DNA of 64,000 bases from Schistocephalus solidus (lineage: Eukaryota; Platyhelminthes; Cestoda; Diphyllobothriidea; Diphyllobothriidae), in contig WEDG01004538.1 in the NCBI GenBank assembly GCA_017591395.1, positions 1 to 64,000 on the forward strand. Direction: 5' to 3'. The translations under genes and the position numbers were made by a program. Positions 47,812 through 59,219 of the stretch are shown here, one piece after another (the first letter of the stretch is position 1; each line of letters starts with the position of its first letter). Below the pieces are notes generated by a model. That model saw only the letters and a list, made by a program, of their open reading frames with translations, was not told the DNA's origin and made no database searches.

Positions 47812-48155
47812 GCTAATCCTGTGGCTTGGAAGGTTGGCAGCTGACGGGCTAATTCGCTCCTCTCAGGATGGAGCTCCCTCCCAATGCGACCTCTCACCCA
47901 GACGGTATCCGGGCCACACCTTTCCTGTTTCTGCGATGACCTGGTCCACCATGTGCGGACTAGACCTGTGTGACACGCGCATACGAGAAGTTTAGCCATT
48001 GCACCCGATCCCACCTACGGTCTTCTTTATACTGCCTTGACAGCAGACCCAACTGAGTGAGTGAGGAGAGTGTGTGGTAGATGCTGCGAAAGTCGCCCTC
48101 CTGCCCACGGTAAACGTCGTCGTTCGCGATGGTCGAACGGACGAGGTAATCTATT
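47812..48155 (+). repeat. LINE 3'-tail fragment
   Basis: Opens with CTGTGGCTTGGAAGGTTGGC and GCTGACGGGCTAATTCGC, ends with GTGTGGTAGATGCTGCG and GATGGTCGAACG. The middle part is diverged. Confidence 0.68.
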
Positions 48156-48159
48156 CTAA

Positions 48160-49198
48160 CCAAAAAACTATATTTTTGCATTCCGATCACTGCTTTATGG
48201 GACTCACAGACTGCTGTGAATGTGCAGAACTGGATGCAAGGATTTTTTACGGACAAATTGATTCGACAGGTTTGCTCCAAACAACTTCAGGCTAACGTTC
48301 ATTGACAGGCTATCGATGCACTGAAGGATCTGTTCAACAATCTTATTACTGAACATACCCTTGTTAATCCACAGCCCCCCCCATGCTCACAGGTAATGTA
48401 GAAAGCTTAGACTGTGGTTACTCGGTAAACTGGGATTAGCAAACCTGGCCTCATGCAACATGTAGCAATTTAGCACTGTACACATGGTCGAAGAGGGCCT
48501 ACACTTTCTCGGCTTTAACCAGCAAAATAATACCAGGTCAGTCTAAAAACAACCTTATTCGTTAGCTTATCGATCAGTCGACACTACCAGAACTGAATAT
48601 GTCTAACCTCGCCTGCGAACGCCCGCAGCAACACTCCGGTCCCTGTAACCGTCTGACCCCGTGCGTGCGTACGTGCATGACGCGGGGCTGCCCTAGCAAC
48701 CAACTACAAGGACTGCGGATCGGCGCGCGAACACTGATCCGGTAATTGCGCATCTTACCCCATGACCTCGAGCTCATTTGCTGCCGGCCCTGTCGAGTGC
48801 AGTATTGGGCGTCAGCTCCTCACTCCAGGCGTAATAACACCGCGGCATCACTGGCGTCCGTCGCTCCCTCCTCCGCCTCCTCACCGCAGACGATCTTGGG
48901 GGCCATCAAGATCCCAGTACCTCTCGAATGCGAGCAGATGTGTTGGTTGTGAAAGTGACGCCGCATAAGGAAATTCTGGTAACTACTGGTTGCTATAATA
49001 CGCGGGCAGTTGCACTAGTCGGGGAGCACGACGGTGTTGTGTTAATAATTGTGGCGTTCCGATGCATAAAAATCACGAAGGAAATTTTACAAAAAAACAT
49101 GCGTCAGCCGCGGCAATACAGCTGAACAAAGCATTTAACGCTCGCCAGCTGTAGTGTTCCACTGCATGTAGACTCCAGCAACATCTAAACCCAAATAA
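48160..49198. other. No feature recognised
   Basis: Nothing supported. Confidence 0.5.
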
Positions 49199-49200
49199 AT

Positions 49201-49696
<496 letters not shown>

Positions 49697-49912
49697 CACA
49701 GCAACAGAATATCCGCAATGACCATAGATCATGCCATAATTGAACCCGATCGGCGGATTTATCGGCGCGGGCAAATGCATGGCTGCTGTTCGGCCGCTGC
49801 CTGCATGTTACAACGTAATAATAGATGAAGACTGTGCAGCTATATGAATCTCCGTAGGAAACTTATTCCGAGTATAGAGTGGAAGCCTTTAGGACAGAGG
49901 TGGGTTATATCT

Positions 49913-50100
49913 GTAAGGATTACCTATATGACCTGCTTAACAGGATGCGAGGACTGTAACCGTCCGCAGTACAAGTGACTTTGCGCCAAATTGCAGTAAC
50001 GTTAGGGCTAGTTTTCTGGTCAGGGTGAGGGTCGAGTTTAGGGGTAGTTTAGTGTTAAGGTTAGGATACGGGCACATTTTCCCTTCCTGGAATTATACAC
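49913..50100. mobile_element. TIR element, one end preserved
   Basis: Left end GTAAGGATTACCTATATGAC, then telomere-like GTTAGGGCTAG and TTAAGGTTAGGATACGGGC. The right end is not recognisable. Confidence 0.5.
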
Positions 50101-50109
50101 AGAGCCACT

Positions 50110-51250
50110 GAGCACTGAGACAGCGTTTCAGGATTCTATGCAAAAGAAGACCCTTCGTGGTGTCTAAGGTTTGCCCAGTACTCCAGTCAATAGAGGTGCA
50201 GTACGATACGACACGATGCAACTTTAAAGCGCAGATTGGGAGCACTTTTTAGCAAAGACATGTGTAAGCGCAAATCATTAGTAACGCAGTTTTACAGCGT
50301 CTGATCAGAACCTTGAGCCCCTCCACGTCCCGATCGGGGACCAACGCTGCAGACCACTAGGAGGTGACTGGGTCTAGTTTTACATGCTCAGAGTGTCGCT
50401 TCCTGCAGAGCACTATCTTGATATTCTCATTCATACCTTGACGACATTTTCTGCTCCGAACCATTTCAGTCTTTCAATCACATAATGGGGGCGGGGGACA
50501 CAGAGATCCCAACTTTGTTTTGTCTTTCATTTGCATTGTCCCTGACTCTCCCTGGAGAGGTTGTGGTAAGTTATTTATAGGGTTTTTTTCACTTACTCGT
50601 CATTTCGCGTCCCAGTTACTACAGGTCGCCTGTCGGAAATTAACATTTGAAATAAATGAATTACTTACTTGATAGGGTTTGTTTAGTCTTCCCCTGTTGA
50701 TGTTAAGTTGTCTCCTACTTAATAATTTTTCCTGTCTTATATTATTTTATGAAAGCCATATTCGAAGAAGATACTACGATCCCTTTGCACAGTACCTTGG
50801 CCGCTGTACAGCAGGACCTCAGGTGAAACTCTTGCACTATCGCAGAACACTGCAAGAGGTCGCACGAACACTTCTTCTAAATTCCAGCCTATTTGAGAGA
50901 AGCTTCACTTCAGGCCAATGTCCTGTCAGACGATTAACAATTTAGCAAGATATCTAATTGGAAGTAAACCACTCATCTCCTCTCAGCATTGCGTTGTGGA
51001 TTTAAGTTTGCCTATGGATGCACAAAGATAAAACGAGTTTCAGACACCCAGAAATAGTCATATACCAGAGTCTCTTCCATCTTATGGACGTGAGGATTGG
51101 GTGGTTTTCGGTTGGTTTCGTCGGGGTAATCCTGGTACTTCACAAGGAACCTCATGAGACAGGAGGAAATTTTTCCACTATTAGCAGGCGTATCTGAGTC
51201 TAAAGGGATTAGAACTGGTGATCTGGCAGTAACCTATATGTGACACATCG
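50110..51250. other. No feature recognised
   Basis: Nothing supported. Confidence 0.5.
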
Positions 51251-51251
51251 T

Positions 51252-51445
51252 CCATTCAAGCGGCCCTCATGGGAGGAACAAGAGGCTGTACTGTCTCAAA
51301 TCACCGAATACCCAACATGGTGTTCTTACTTTTTCAGGAGCAAGCATTAGAGGGGAATTTTTTGCATTCCTCGGCCTGCAAGTTAATGCATGCCCTCAGT
51401 CCTTCAAATTCCGTGCTGCAATTGGAAATCGATGAAAGTTTCACG
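51252..51445 (+). repeat. Direct repeat, copy 1
   Basis: Matches 52344-52525 by eye, in blocks: GGAACAAGAGGCTGTACTG, then CACCGAATACCCAACATGG, then ATTGGAAATCGATGAAAG. Diverged. The two copies flank the TIR/telomere-like DNA at 51.6-52.3 kb. Confidence 0.5.
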
Positions 51446-51624
51446 AGGCTGGTGGAGTCCCAGTATGGAAGCGGTACTTTTGATATTGGGAGTTTGAATA
51501 TCCATGCCCAACGCAAAAGCCAATTCCTGGACAGCGAGAACGCTTAATATTCCAGAGAAGGAAGACACGGAGATAAGAACCCGCCTTCCGCCTGGTAATA
51601 CACAAGTGGCCTTGTGCAAACTTC

Positions 51625-51735
51625 CGGGATAGGTAAATATCATAAACTCAACCATAACCGTAATCTTAACTTGAACACTAACCTTCATCTCCCTGGAGAT
51701 GACCGTAAGGCTCCTGGGTTAGAGGGGCAGGTTAG
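51625..51735. repeat. Telomere-like degenerate repeat fragment
   Basis: CATAACCGTAATCTTAACTT and CCTGGGTTAGAGGGGCAGG resemble the interior of the TIR family; no ends are seen. Confidence 0.4.
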
Positions 51736-51949
51736 GGGATCCCATTCCGGTCATTCCACCACAGTTTCTTCAGTGGGGATTTTGTGGATTCCAGGTGGAT
51801 TCTTCTAGGTACTTCTCGTAATTAACAAGTGTACTTAAGCAAAAATATACACTCATGGGACAGAATGATGCTTGTCAACCCTGGGCTAAAGGACTCAAGG
51901 CTGATTGCCTCTTGTTAAACTACGTGGACCAGCATTTAGTTGACTACCT

Positions 51950-52336
51950 AGTAGAGATGCCCTGTACGACCGCTTAAAAAGGACATGTGAATAGGAACCT
52001 CCCCACCCACTTAAGCTAGGTGGCTTTACGGTAAATTTCCGGAGGTCTAAATATGCTCGTGTCTTAACGCTAACATTAACCGTAGCATAAAAGTAAACTG
52101 TCACCTTAACCCTAACCCTACCCTAAACCTCAAACCTACAGTAAATACGATAATAAGCTTAACCCTTAGCCTAATCATGAATCTAACCCCAACTCTGACC
52201 TTAACCTAAAACTTAAAGCTAACCCTCACCTTAATCCTAGACATGATTGCCTTGGACTTTAACGCAAAGCCACAGTTATTGTGGGTGGTTCCTTCTCCCG
52301 TGTCCTGATTGGTTGGCCATCCAAGGCATCCTTGCC
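51950..52336. mobile_element. TIR element with telomere-like interior
   Basis: Diverged left end (TAGAGATGCCCTGTACGACC, GGACATGTGAATAGG), interior CCTTAACCCTAACCCTACCC and similar over about 180 bp, right end TCCCGTGTCCTGATTGGTTG followed by GGCCATCCAAGGCATCCTTG. Confidence 0.6.
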
Positions 52337-52343
52337 GATTACC

Positions 52344-52525
52344 TCAAACGGCCTTCAAAGGAGCAACGAGAGGCTGTGCTGAATTAAATTACCGAATAGC
52401 CAACACTGTGTTCTTAACTGATGAAATCGAAACAATAGATATTGGATTTCGCAGGCACTGGTATGACTTCATTACATTAAAAAACTCCTACCGTCATTGG
52501 AAATCGATAATCATTTCAGGTACCT
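52344..52525 (+). repeat. Direct repeat, copy 2
   Basis: Partner of 51252-51445, about 1.09 kb downstream in the same orientation. Confidence 0.5.
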
Positions 52526-52619
52526 GGCGACGCTCCTTTCATGGAACGGTAACTACAGACGAGTATTGGTTCTGGATACAGTCCAATTTCGGTTTCAGTA
52601 TATTTTGAAAAGTATTAAC

Positions 52620-53755
52620 CCGGAGCACCTGAGGCATTGATAAAATCCCGTGAATGTGACTGCTCGAATAAGCGAAAACTAGTTCGGTCATTCATACTAT
52701 AACCAGAAGTCGAAACGACCAACAATTCAAGCGTTTCAGGTATAAATTGTGTGTGAACCCCTTCTGCGAATGGTAGATGGCTTGCTTAAACTTCTTAATG
52801 GCCGAAATGGACTCTAGTCCAAGCTTTTAGTCGGTCAATCCAAGAGGTAACGAGGACCCAGTAATCGGTAGGCCATTGGACCGGACCTCCAGGAGGAAAC
52901 GGAAATGCCAATTGCCGTCACACAATCAGAACAGGTCTACGAACGCCAGCCTTAAACGATCTTGGCCTAAACGATCGTGGTTTCCAGCCTATGTAGGACA
53001 TCGGGGTAGCGGCCTAGTTTGAGTGTTCTGCTCAAATTTTTTATCCATCAATTGACCCATGTTCAGGCTTGCCTGTAGGGCTGACTGCTGATGAATAAGA
53101 GGTTAGAAGTGGCCACTCCATAACGTGGTATTTTTTTTCAAGGCTCGCTGGTGTGATTCCAAGTCTACTTGGCAGTTTGACAATGCCGACTCCCAAATTT
53201 CACTATCCGTTGGCAGAAAGTAGCATTTTCGATGGTTGAATATGAGCTTGTACTCAAATATTAGGGAATACGATGGTGCAGTAAATATGCGATTGTCCCG
53301 TTGTACTTTTACGCGTCTCTATTTGGAAATGTTGAGAGCTCCGGGATGATAATTAAGGAAATTGTCTGCTATAAACACCTCTCGAAAATCTGAGGCCTAT
53401 CGCCGTCTTCTTCGCTGTGGCAGATCCCCACAGCTCTGAGAGGTAGAAAATTCAACAATTTTGAGCAGTTTGTCTGGTTTGAAGCGGCAAAATCTGGAAT
53501 GTTTACCCGTAGGTCATTCCCGAAGTAATCTTCCTACCCTCGAAGCGAAAATTACGCAAGCTTCGCTCCTCCGTCAATCGTCAACTAAATGATACTAAAC
53601 TCAGTACACCGAAGGGCCTACGCGCCAATGTCCCCGACAGACAATGTTACGGAGCACCAGTCCTCAGGATTCCATCGTCTGCGTTACAGCAACAGCATAT
53701 TTGCTCGTTCTTTTTTTTCAACTCCGCACTTCCTATTGGTCGTTATTGCATGTGT
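52620..53755. other. Upstream of the bHLH gene, nothing recognised
   Basis: No open frame or repeat I can name. Could hold distal regulatory DNA for the gene at 53901. Confidence 0.4.
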
Positions 53756-53773
53756 AGGTGGGTGAGGGAGGGT

Positions 53774-53896
53774 CACGCACGTGCAACTGATTGGCAGAAA
53801 GGTGTTAGGACTGTCGGCCAATCAGACTTTTCGACCAGTCTGTGTATAAAATCCACGTGCTGGACTTCGCGCTCACCATTCCCTGAACGGCACGTG
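53774..53896 (+). promoter_or_regulatory. Compact promoter of the HES-like gene: CCAAT boxes, three E-boxes, TATA
   Basis: Perfect CACGTG boxes at 53778-53783, 53854-53859 and 53891-53896. An inverted CCAAT (ATTGG) lies at 53790-53794 and a forward CCAAT at 53818-53822. The TATA box TATAAAAT starts at 53845. A start of transcription about 30 bp after TATA would leave a 5' UTR of about 25 nt and would place the last E-box at or in it. HES-type proteins bind CACGTG and CACGCG-like sites, so self-repression is plausible; this is inference. Confidence 0.6.
53845..53852 (+). promoter_or_regulatory. TATA box
   Basis: TATAAAAT, 56 bp before the start codon, in a well-spaced setting after the CCAAT box. 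Confidence 0.6.
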
Positions 53897-53900
53897 CGCG

Positions 53901-54068
53901 ATGGAACGTGTTCCTGTCCCAGCATGTGTTTCGTCGGCATCTACATCGAATAGCACCACCCTTGCTGTATCGTTTGACAGAAACTCCACGCAAGCCCGGG
54001 AATCAATTAAGCCTCGATCCATGAAAAGAGCTCTTCAGTCCCGCGAGGAACGAGATAACAATCGACGC
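53901..54068 (+). CDS. HES-like gene exon 1
   Basis: 56 codons: Ser/Thr-rich leader ending in the start of the basic region (ERDNNRR). The donor GTAAGC is at 54069. Confidence 0.8.
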
Positions 54069-55048
54069 GTAAGCATACACTGAAATTTTAATATTCCTGT
54101 CACACTAATCTAGTGAAGCGTACTTATAATATTCCTTTGCTTTCACAATTCAGATCAAAAAGCAACGCATGGAACGTCGGAGACGCGCTTGCATTTCCGA
54201 CAAAATGAATGCTCTTCACAACCTCGCGGTTTCACTTGTTGGCCAAGATGTAAGCGAAGTCCAAGCTGGTGTGGTTTTGTCATAAACTAATTATTACGAT
54301 TTAATCTTAAAATTCACCTGCTTGCTCTTTTTCCCCACACAGCCAGAAAAGTTTCAGCGCGTGGAAAAGGCAGACATCCTGGCCAACTGCCTTGGAGTCT
54401 TGCAGGGTCTTTACGAGGTAGTCCAGCAACAGCCGGACTTGAAGGTCGAGTTGCAAAAGATTGGCTCGAAACTCGCCAGCCAAGCGCCAGAAGGACAAGA
54501 GACCAGAACTGAATCACAAAAACCTCCGGTGCCGTCCCGGTCGGCAGGAAAAGAAAACCGTCCAGTCAGCATTCTCCCAACCGGTTCCGTTCCTCAGTTT
54601 CCTCCCCCTCCTCCCCTGCGACCATACAAACCACACTTTATGGCTTCGGCCCATTCCGCCTTCTCTACAGTGCGTCCGGACGCTGCGACACCGACGCTCG
54701 GAGTCATCGTCCCCACCCTCTACGACAGCGGGTATCATACAGGTCTCTCGAGCATCACTCCAATTGCAAGTTCTTCCAGTCCTTCATGTTCCTCATCCAC
54801 ACCAGTTTCTCCTGGTATGGTCCTGCCATCCCTACGCCAACTTTGGCCCCCCCAGACCTCTGGACGTCCATTTTCCCCGACAACTAGTGCTTTTTGGTGA
54901 TGCGGAATTGACTTCGACGCCTGTGAGACCGGCTACTGGCAGCCGTTTATCCTCTCAGGCGCCGCCTACACAACTGAAGCCTGACGATGAAGATATTAGC
55001 ACCGGCCGACCAAGCAAGGTGGTCGTCTGGCGACCCTATTTGAACTGA
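53901..55048 (+). CDS. Hairy/HES-type bHLH transcriptional repressor (three exons)
   Basis: Exons are 53901-54068, 54154-54249 and 54343 to either 54900 or 55048. Both introns (85 and 93 bp) are phase 0 with GTAAGC donors and pyrimidine-rich CAG acceptors. The start ATG has G at +4 and sits 56 bp after a TATA box. The joined protein has a Ser/Thr-rich N-terminus (about residues 1-45) and a basic region plus helix 1 (KKQRMERRRRACISDKMNAL). Then come a loop and helix 2 (VEKADILANCLGVLQGL) and a Ser/Pro-rich C-terminal half. ERRRRAxI and VEKADIL are the hairy/E(spl) signature. The basic-region proline of classic HES is Gln here, and no clear Orange domain follows. In frame, exon 3 stops at 54900 (273 aa). 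One base off, it continues to VVVWRPYLN at 55048, a WRPW-like Groucho-binding end. A one-base length error in the T5 run at 54891-54895 would explain this. Nuclear; likely acts in neural or stem-cell fate control as in other animals (inference). Confidence 0.85.
54154..54249 (+). CDS. HES-like gene exon 2
   Basis: 32 codons encoding most of the basic region and helix 1 up to VGQD. Acceptor TTTCACAATTCAG ends at 54153; donor GTAAGC is at 54250. Too short for a simple open-frame search, but intron phase and protein fit are exact. Confidence 0.8.
54343..54900 (+). CDS. HES-like gene exon 3 (frame as sequenced)
   Basis: Acceptor TTTTTCCCCACACAG ends at 54342. Encodes PEKFQRVEKADIL, helix 2, a short helical stretch (VVQQQPDLKVELQKIGSKLA) and then a Ser/Pro-rich tail with SSSSPSCSSS. 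Stops with SAFW at 54900. The overlapping frame from about 54890 to 55048 gives FGDAELTSTPVRPATG ... VVVWRPYLN. Confidence 0.75.
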   Translation, partial: PEKFQRVEKADILANCLGVLQGLYEVVQQQPDLKVELQKIGSKLASQAPEGQETRTESQKPPVPSRSAGKENRPVSILPTGSVPQFPPPPPLRPYKPHFMASAHSAFSTVRPDAATPTLGVIVPTLYDSGYHTGLSSITPIASSSSPSCSSSTPVSPGMVLPSLRQLWPPQTSGRPFSPTTSAFW

Positions 55049-56262
55049 ATGTCAGGGCGCATGCATACGATGCATGCCATCATACCCAGATTTTTTCATC
55101 TCTTTAACCAAAGTCCATCCTTTGCGCATTTTAAACGCGCCAAACAATCTTGTGATCATCACTTTTATATACTGATTTTAACACCTTTTTTAAACCGTCT
55201 TCTGAAACCCTGGCTGCCGATGTTGTCAGAGTTTAAGATGGCCACTGCTGTGTGTGGTTTTCGGAGGACCCTGCCGTCTTAGGGCGAGAAGACTGGGCGA
55301 AGTCGCAAGTTGTCAGAGGGGCTAAAATACATACGTATACCACAAGTCGTGACTTCTCGTAGTGTTAATGGGTGACACATCTACATGGTCCGGTCGGAGG
55401 CGATATTAGCCCGTCATTGGGTGGGTTACGCTGGTCGTTTTTCAGTCGCACAAGGAATGTCGACGTAGACTATATGGTGGAATCAACGTTGGTGCTTATA
55501 ACTGCCGAAACGAAGAACTTGCTTTCGCTGAGGGTCGTGCTAACAGCAGGTGTTTTCGCACTGCGTCCATGCCGCCCAAAGGATTTAAGTTGTCGGGTTA
55601 CGTGAACAAAATGCATAGAGGATGGCGAGTTCTAAGACACTTTTAAATCTCAGCCGAGATCACAGAGGTTGAGGGCTCCTGCCTTTGCTAGGACGCGAAT
55701 TAGATCGTTTCATGAAATTTTCTGCGGTTTGGTGTTCCGTCCGGTACCCGTGTGCACGCAATGTTAGAAGTTTTATTTTGAAAGCAGGTCAGAAACTACC
55801 AGCAAGTTGACTTGCCTGATTCGCTGTCCAGAAAGGTCTAACCAGCTTGGAATAGGATAAGGCAAGTATTTAATTTTATTTCAAGCTAACCGGTTAGGAC
55901 ACCTGATCCTTCGCACATCACGTCAGACGCTCGTAAATGTGCCCACTTAGCCTGTACGGGCCAAAACTGCCTCCTTATGAATGGTTATAATGACCGAGAT
56001 TCTAGGCTATGATGAGGTCGTACCGATTTTCTCTCCTAATGGGTCTTGTCATGGACGTGAAATTTTCCAATCATTAATTCGCACCCGGAACTACATGTTC
56101 CTCGCCGAGGATATCGCGCGTTTTTATTTTTGTTCTCAGTGCATGCGCGTTTCGTAAATCTATCCAACATGACAGTGGGAAAGCCTGTACTTCAAAGATG
56201 GACCAAAATTGGTCTCTTGGCGGCAGTATATCTCAGGGCATATCCCTCAATGTAAATAGTTT
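55049..56262. other. Downstream of the HES-like gene, nothing recognised
   Basis: No AATAAA seen close to the stop codons. No further gene supported. Confidence 0.5.
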
Positions 56263-56264
56263 GA

Positions 56265-56660
56265 AGCGCTTGACCTTAACACGGCACGCTAAAAGTCGTA
56301 GCTTGCAAGTGGCCGACTGGTGGACTGAGAGTCGGGCTGCAATGGGCTCTTATTAGTATGGTTTCTATGTCAGTCTCCGCTTTACTTGGACTCCGAGCCG
56401 CCCCCTCTTGTTTGTATGAACTCTATGCTACTTTGTGCGCGGACCCCGCGCGTGTTCACACCGTGGCAGTCACCGGTGTCCTCTCCCGCCTCCGGTCCAC
56501 TTGATTGAATCTCGACACCGGGTCCGGGTTGGAGAAGAGGGGAGGGTGCGGTAGATGCTGCGCATGTCTCCTGCCACTAGAAACGAATTCACGCGCAAAT
56601 CGACGTCCCGGTGTCCACCGCTCCGTGGGCATACGGTGGACATCGTCGGCAATAACGGTC
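56265..56660 (+). repeat. LINE 3'-tail copy (nearly complete second half)
   Basis: Starts at CACGGCACGCTAAAAGTCG, then GACTGGTGGACTGAGAGTCG, CACCGGGTCCGGGTTGGAG, GGTGCGGTAGATGCTGCGC and CATACGGTGGACATCGTCGG, in the same order as 18836-19258. Confidence 0.72.
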
Positions 56661-56669
56661 GAACTATCA

Positions 56670-58770
56670 AGCAAACATACGTTGTAGGCAACCTGGTCAA
56701 ATTGTTTAACATTTGTGATTCGAAGTGTGGAAGATATATGATACCCTTCAAACCTGCAGGAGACTGGGGTCGACGGAGAATCATATGGGCGACGCACTGA
56801 TGCGCTCTTTGAAGGAGGAGACTGGAATAAGTACTTTTTCTGCTCGGTATCCGTGATATTCGTGATTTATGTGGCGGTTGAGGAGCAAGGAATGGCACGC
56901 CAGATCCTCCTTTCCCTTCACCTTAAGCGGCGGAACACAGATACGGTGTGTTTAAATGCAACACGGTCATTGAACGCAGTCTCTTTACGGAACTATCCAC
57001 CCTTCCTAAAAATTATCACAAGGCCACCTATTTTACGTGGGCTGAGCATTCCTATTCCCATGTCCCGTGGACAAACAGACATTCTTAATCAAGGATATGT
57101 ATCTAAAACCAAAATCAGCAGGGTTAGGAAGTGGGGATTTTTGGTTTCGATGAGGAAAAGGAAAACCATTGAGAGAGAAGAGAGAGAGAGAGAAGGAGAG
57201 AGAGATGAGAGAGAAAGCGAGAGAGATGCATACAGCTTTGTTTTGGAACGTATCATTCAACATTTGCAGCAAAAAACTGGCTTCATTCACTGAGACCATA
57301 ATGTAACAGAATCAAAGGGCTAAAACTGGACATCTGATGGGGATACAATTGCAATCACAGTTGCTGGCTAGCTATCTCTTTACACGTAAGATAGCGGGCT
57401 AGAAACGGTAGTACAAAACGCTGGTATGCCGATGTTAGTCAAAATATATATCGGAAGCCTCGGCGCATGAGACGGAAAGATGTCACAGCAACTAGGTCAG
57501 AGTGGAGGGATGGGCAACATCGTAAAGAATTCAATCAGCGAATTGTTTAACTGTTGTGAAGTTCCGTTCTATTACTGTATCCTCCAATAAAACAATATAA
57601 GAAACACCGGCAGCAGAAGCGAGCATTCCGCCACTTTTCCCTCAGATGGACACCCCATCTTAGTCAGTGAAGACGTAGAATCAGATGGCTGACGGGCTTG
57701 TAAATCAGACTCACAACGGCATGCAATTAACCACTTAATTATATAATGGTCAAGACTCACATGTTACGGAGATGTGGTCTTTAACATTTTGAACAGGGCC
57801 TCTGTTGCCCTTGCTGACTGAATGACCACCATCATAAGGGTATTGTTTGACCACACTCCACCTAGGGAGAATCAGCTCTCAATGCCCCCACCTGCTGTTC
57901 CCTATGCGCGTCTGTTTGTACACCGACTGCCTACCCGTCCCCTGCCCCGCAGCAAAACCTGAGACTAACGCGGTGACCGCTATGTGGCCCGTGGCCGTCT
58001 GACCTGTTTAGGCCCGTCCGCGCGCGTCCCATCATTTGAGGTTAAAAAAGAAAACAACTAGATCATGTTTTTCTAGGTGCGCATGCAGTGAGCTGGTGGG
58101 AGGGGCTGTCCACGCGTGTATATACGTCCGTGCGCGTGGGGTGGGGTGGGGGTGGGAAGTTAGCCGTCCAGAATGTAATGTGGAGTCAAAGCTTCGTCAT
58201 CTCATCACGGAGGTCGAACGTCCGATGAACCGGTCACCCGCATCCGGTGGTCGGACGCCATGCCCCGCGAACAATTCCCCAACTTTGGATATCTGTTGAT
58301 CAACCCGCACACGAGATTAGGTTGATCGCGTAAGCGGATGATTTCGATTTTGCGTCGGGGGGAGGGGATGGCAGGGCAGGACAGGATCCGGAGTTTAGCG
58401 TGCGATTTGATCGTGTGGAAAGGTGGACAGTCAGTCATTTAGAATAAACAAAAAGCACGGAGGCGACGGGACAGAGTGGTAGGAAAATATTGACCTTGTT
58501 GGTGTTTTTGGGCAGTGTTTGGTGTTGCCGATGACAGTGACGACTACGAGCACGATGGCAGCATTATAAACTGTTCTGTTAAGGCCTTTGCAACGAATCG
58601 GTTCAGTCGATTCGAAATTACATGCTAACCGCATCCTAGGTGTCCACTTCCATTTACTCTCACGCATGGGAGATCCGGGCCGCCATATGTGAAAGACTGG
58701 TACACTCTGTGGGGACCAAGTCGCGTTTATTGCACGTAGGCAGACAGTTTAGCTATGGTAGGTAGACGCT
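56670..58770. other. No gene; (GA)n and a G-quadruplex motif
   Basis: A GA-rich patch lies at 57172-57225 and a G-quadruplex motif at 58138-58156. Open frames show no recognisable domain. Confidence 0.5.
58138..58156 (+). other. G-quadruplex motif
   Basis: Runs of 4, 4, 5 and 3 Gs separated by single Ts. Confidence 0.75.
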
Positions 58771-58774
58771 CACC

Positions 58775-58933
58775 GAGTGGTTGCAGGACTCACTCTTCCC
58801 CGTTGTGCCTTGGGGCTCATCCTCAAACCCCGTCAGCAGCCGCACAGCGGCTAGGGCTATAGGCAGAATAGCATGACCAACAAAGACAAGGGAGACTGGG
58901 ATGGCCACTTCTAGCTTATTAGCCCTCATCAGT
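58775..58933 (-). repeat. SINE copy, left arm of a fold-back pair
   Basis: Complement of the distal part (CGTTGTGCCTTGGGGCTCAT) through the hammerhead. The core on the - strand (58909-58933) is CTGATGA with stem II GGGCT/AGCTA, and GAAG instead of GAAA. Confidence 0.75.
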
Positions 58934-58971
58934 CAGAAATGACCCTTCCAGTCTCCCTTCTCTTGGTCCGT
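58934..58971 (+). repeat. SINE fragment, right arm of a fold-back pair
   Basis: CAGAAATGACCCTTCCAGTC and CTCCCTTCTC match the segment from GAAA through stem I in + orientation, abutting the inverted arm inside the ribozyme. Confidence 0.65.
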
Positions 58972-58994
58972 AATGTTATTCAGGCTGTTCAGCA

Positions 58995-59215
58995 TTGTCG
59001 GCGACTGCACCCGAGCCCATATCCAGTCTTCCTAACGCTGGCTTGCCATTGGAGCACAGTGGGTATTGAAGGGGGGAGTGTGGTAGATGCTGCGACAGTT
59101 CGCCTCATTACAAAGTAGGTTGCATGTAAGTCGCTGTTGCTGCGCGCACTCCGAGGGGCACGCGTTGAACATCGTCGCTCCCGATGGTCGAACTGTCAGC
59201 TGCCAACTCCAACTC
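58995..59215 (+). repeat. LINE 3'-tail fragment
   Basis: GGGGGGAGTGTGGTAGATGC, CACGCGTTGAACATCGTCG and GATGGTCGAACTGTCAG mark the terminal half of the tail. Confidence 0.65.
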
Positions 59216-59219
59216 ACCG

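Noticed and set aside
56456..56898. Open frames on the - strand around 56.5-56.9 kb
   Set aside because: They fall largely within a LINE-tail copy (56265-56660).
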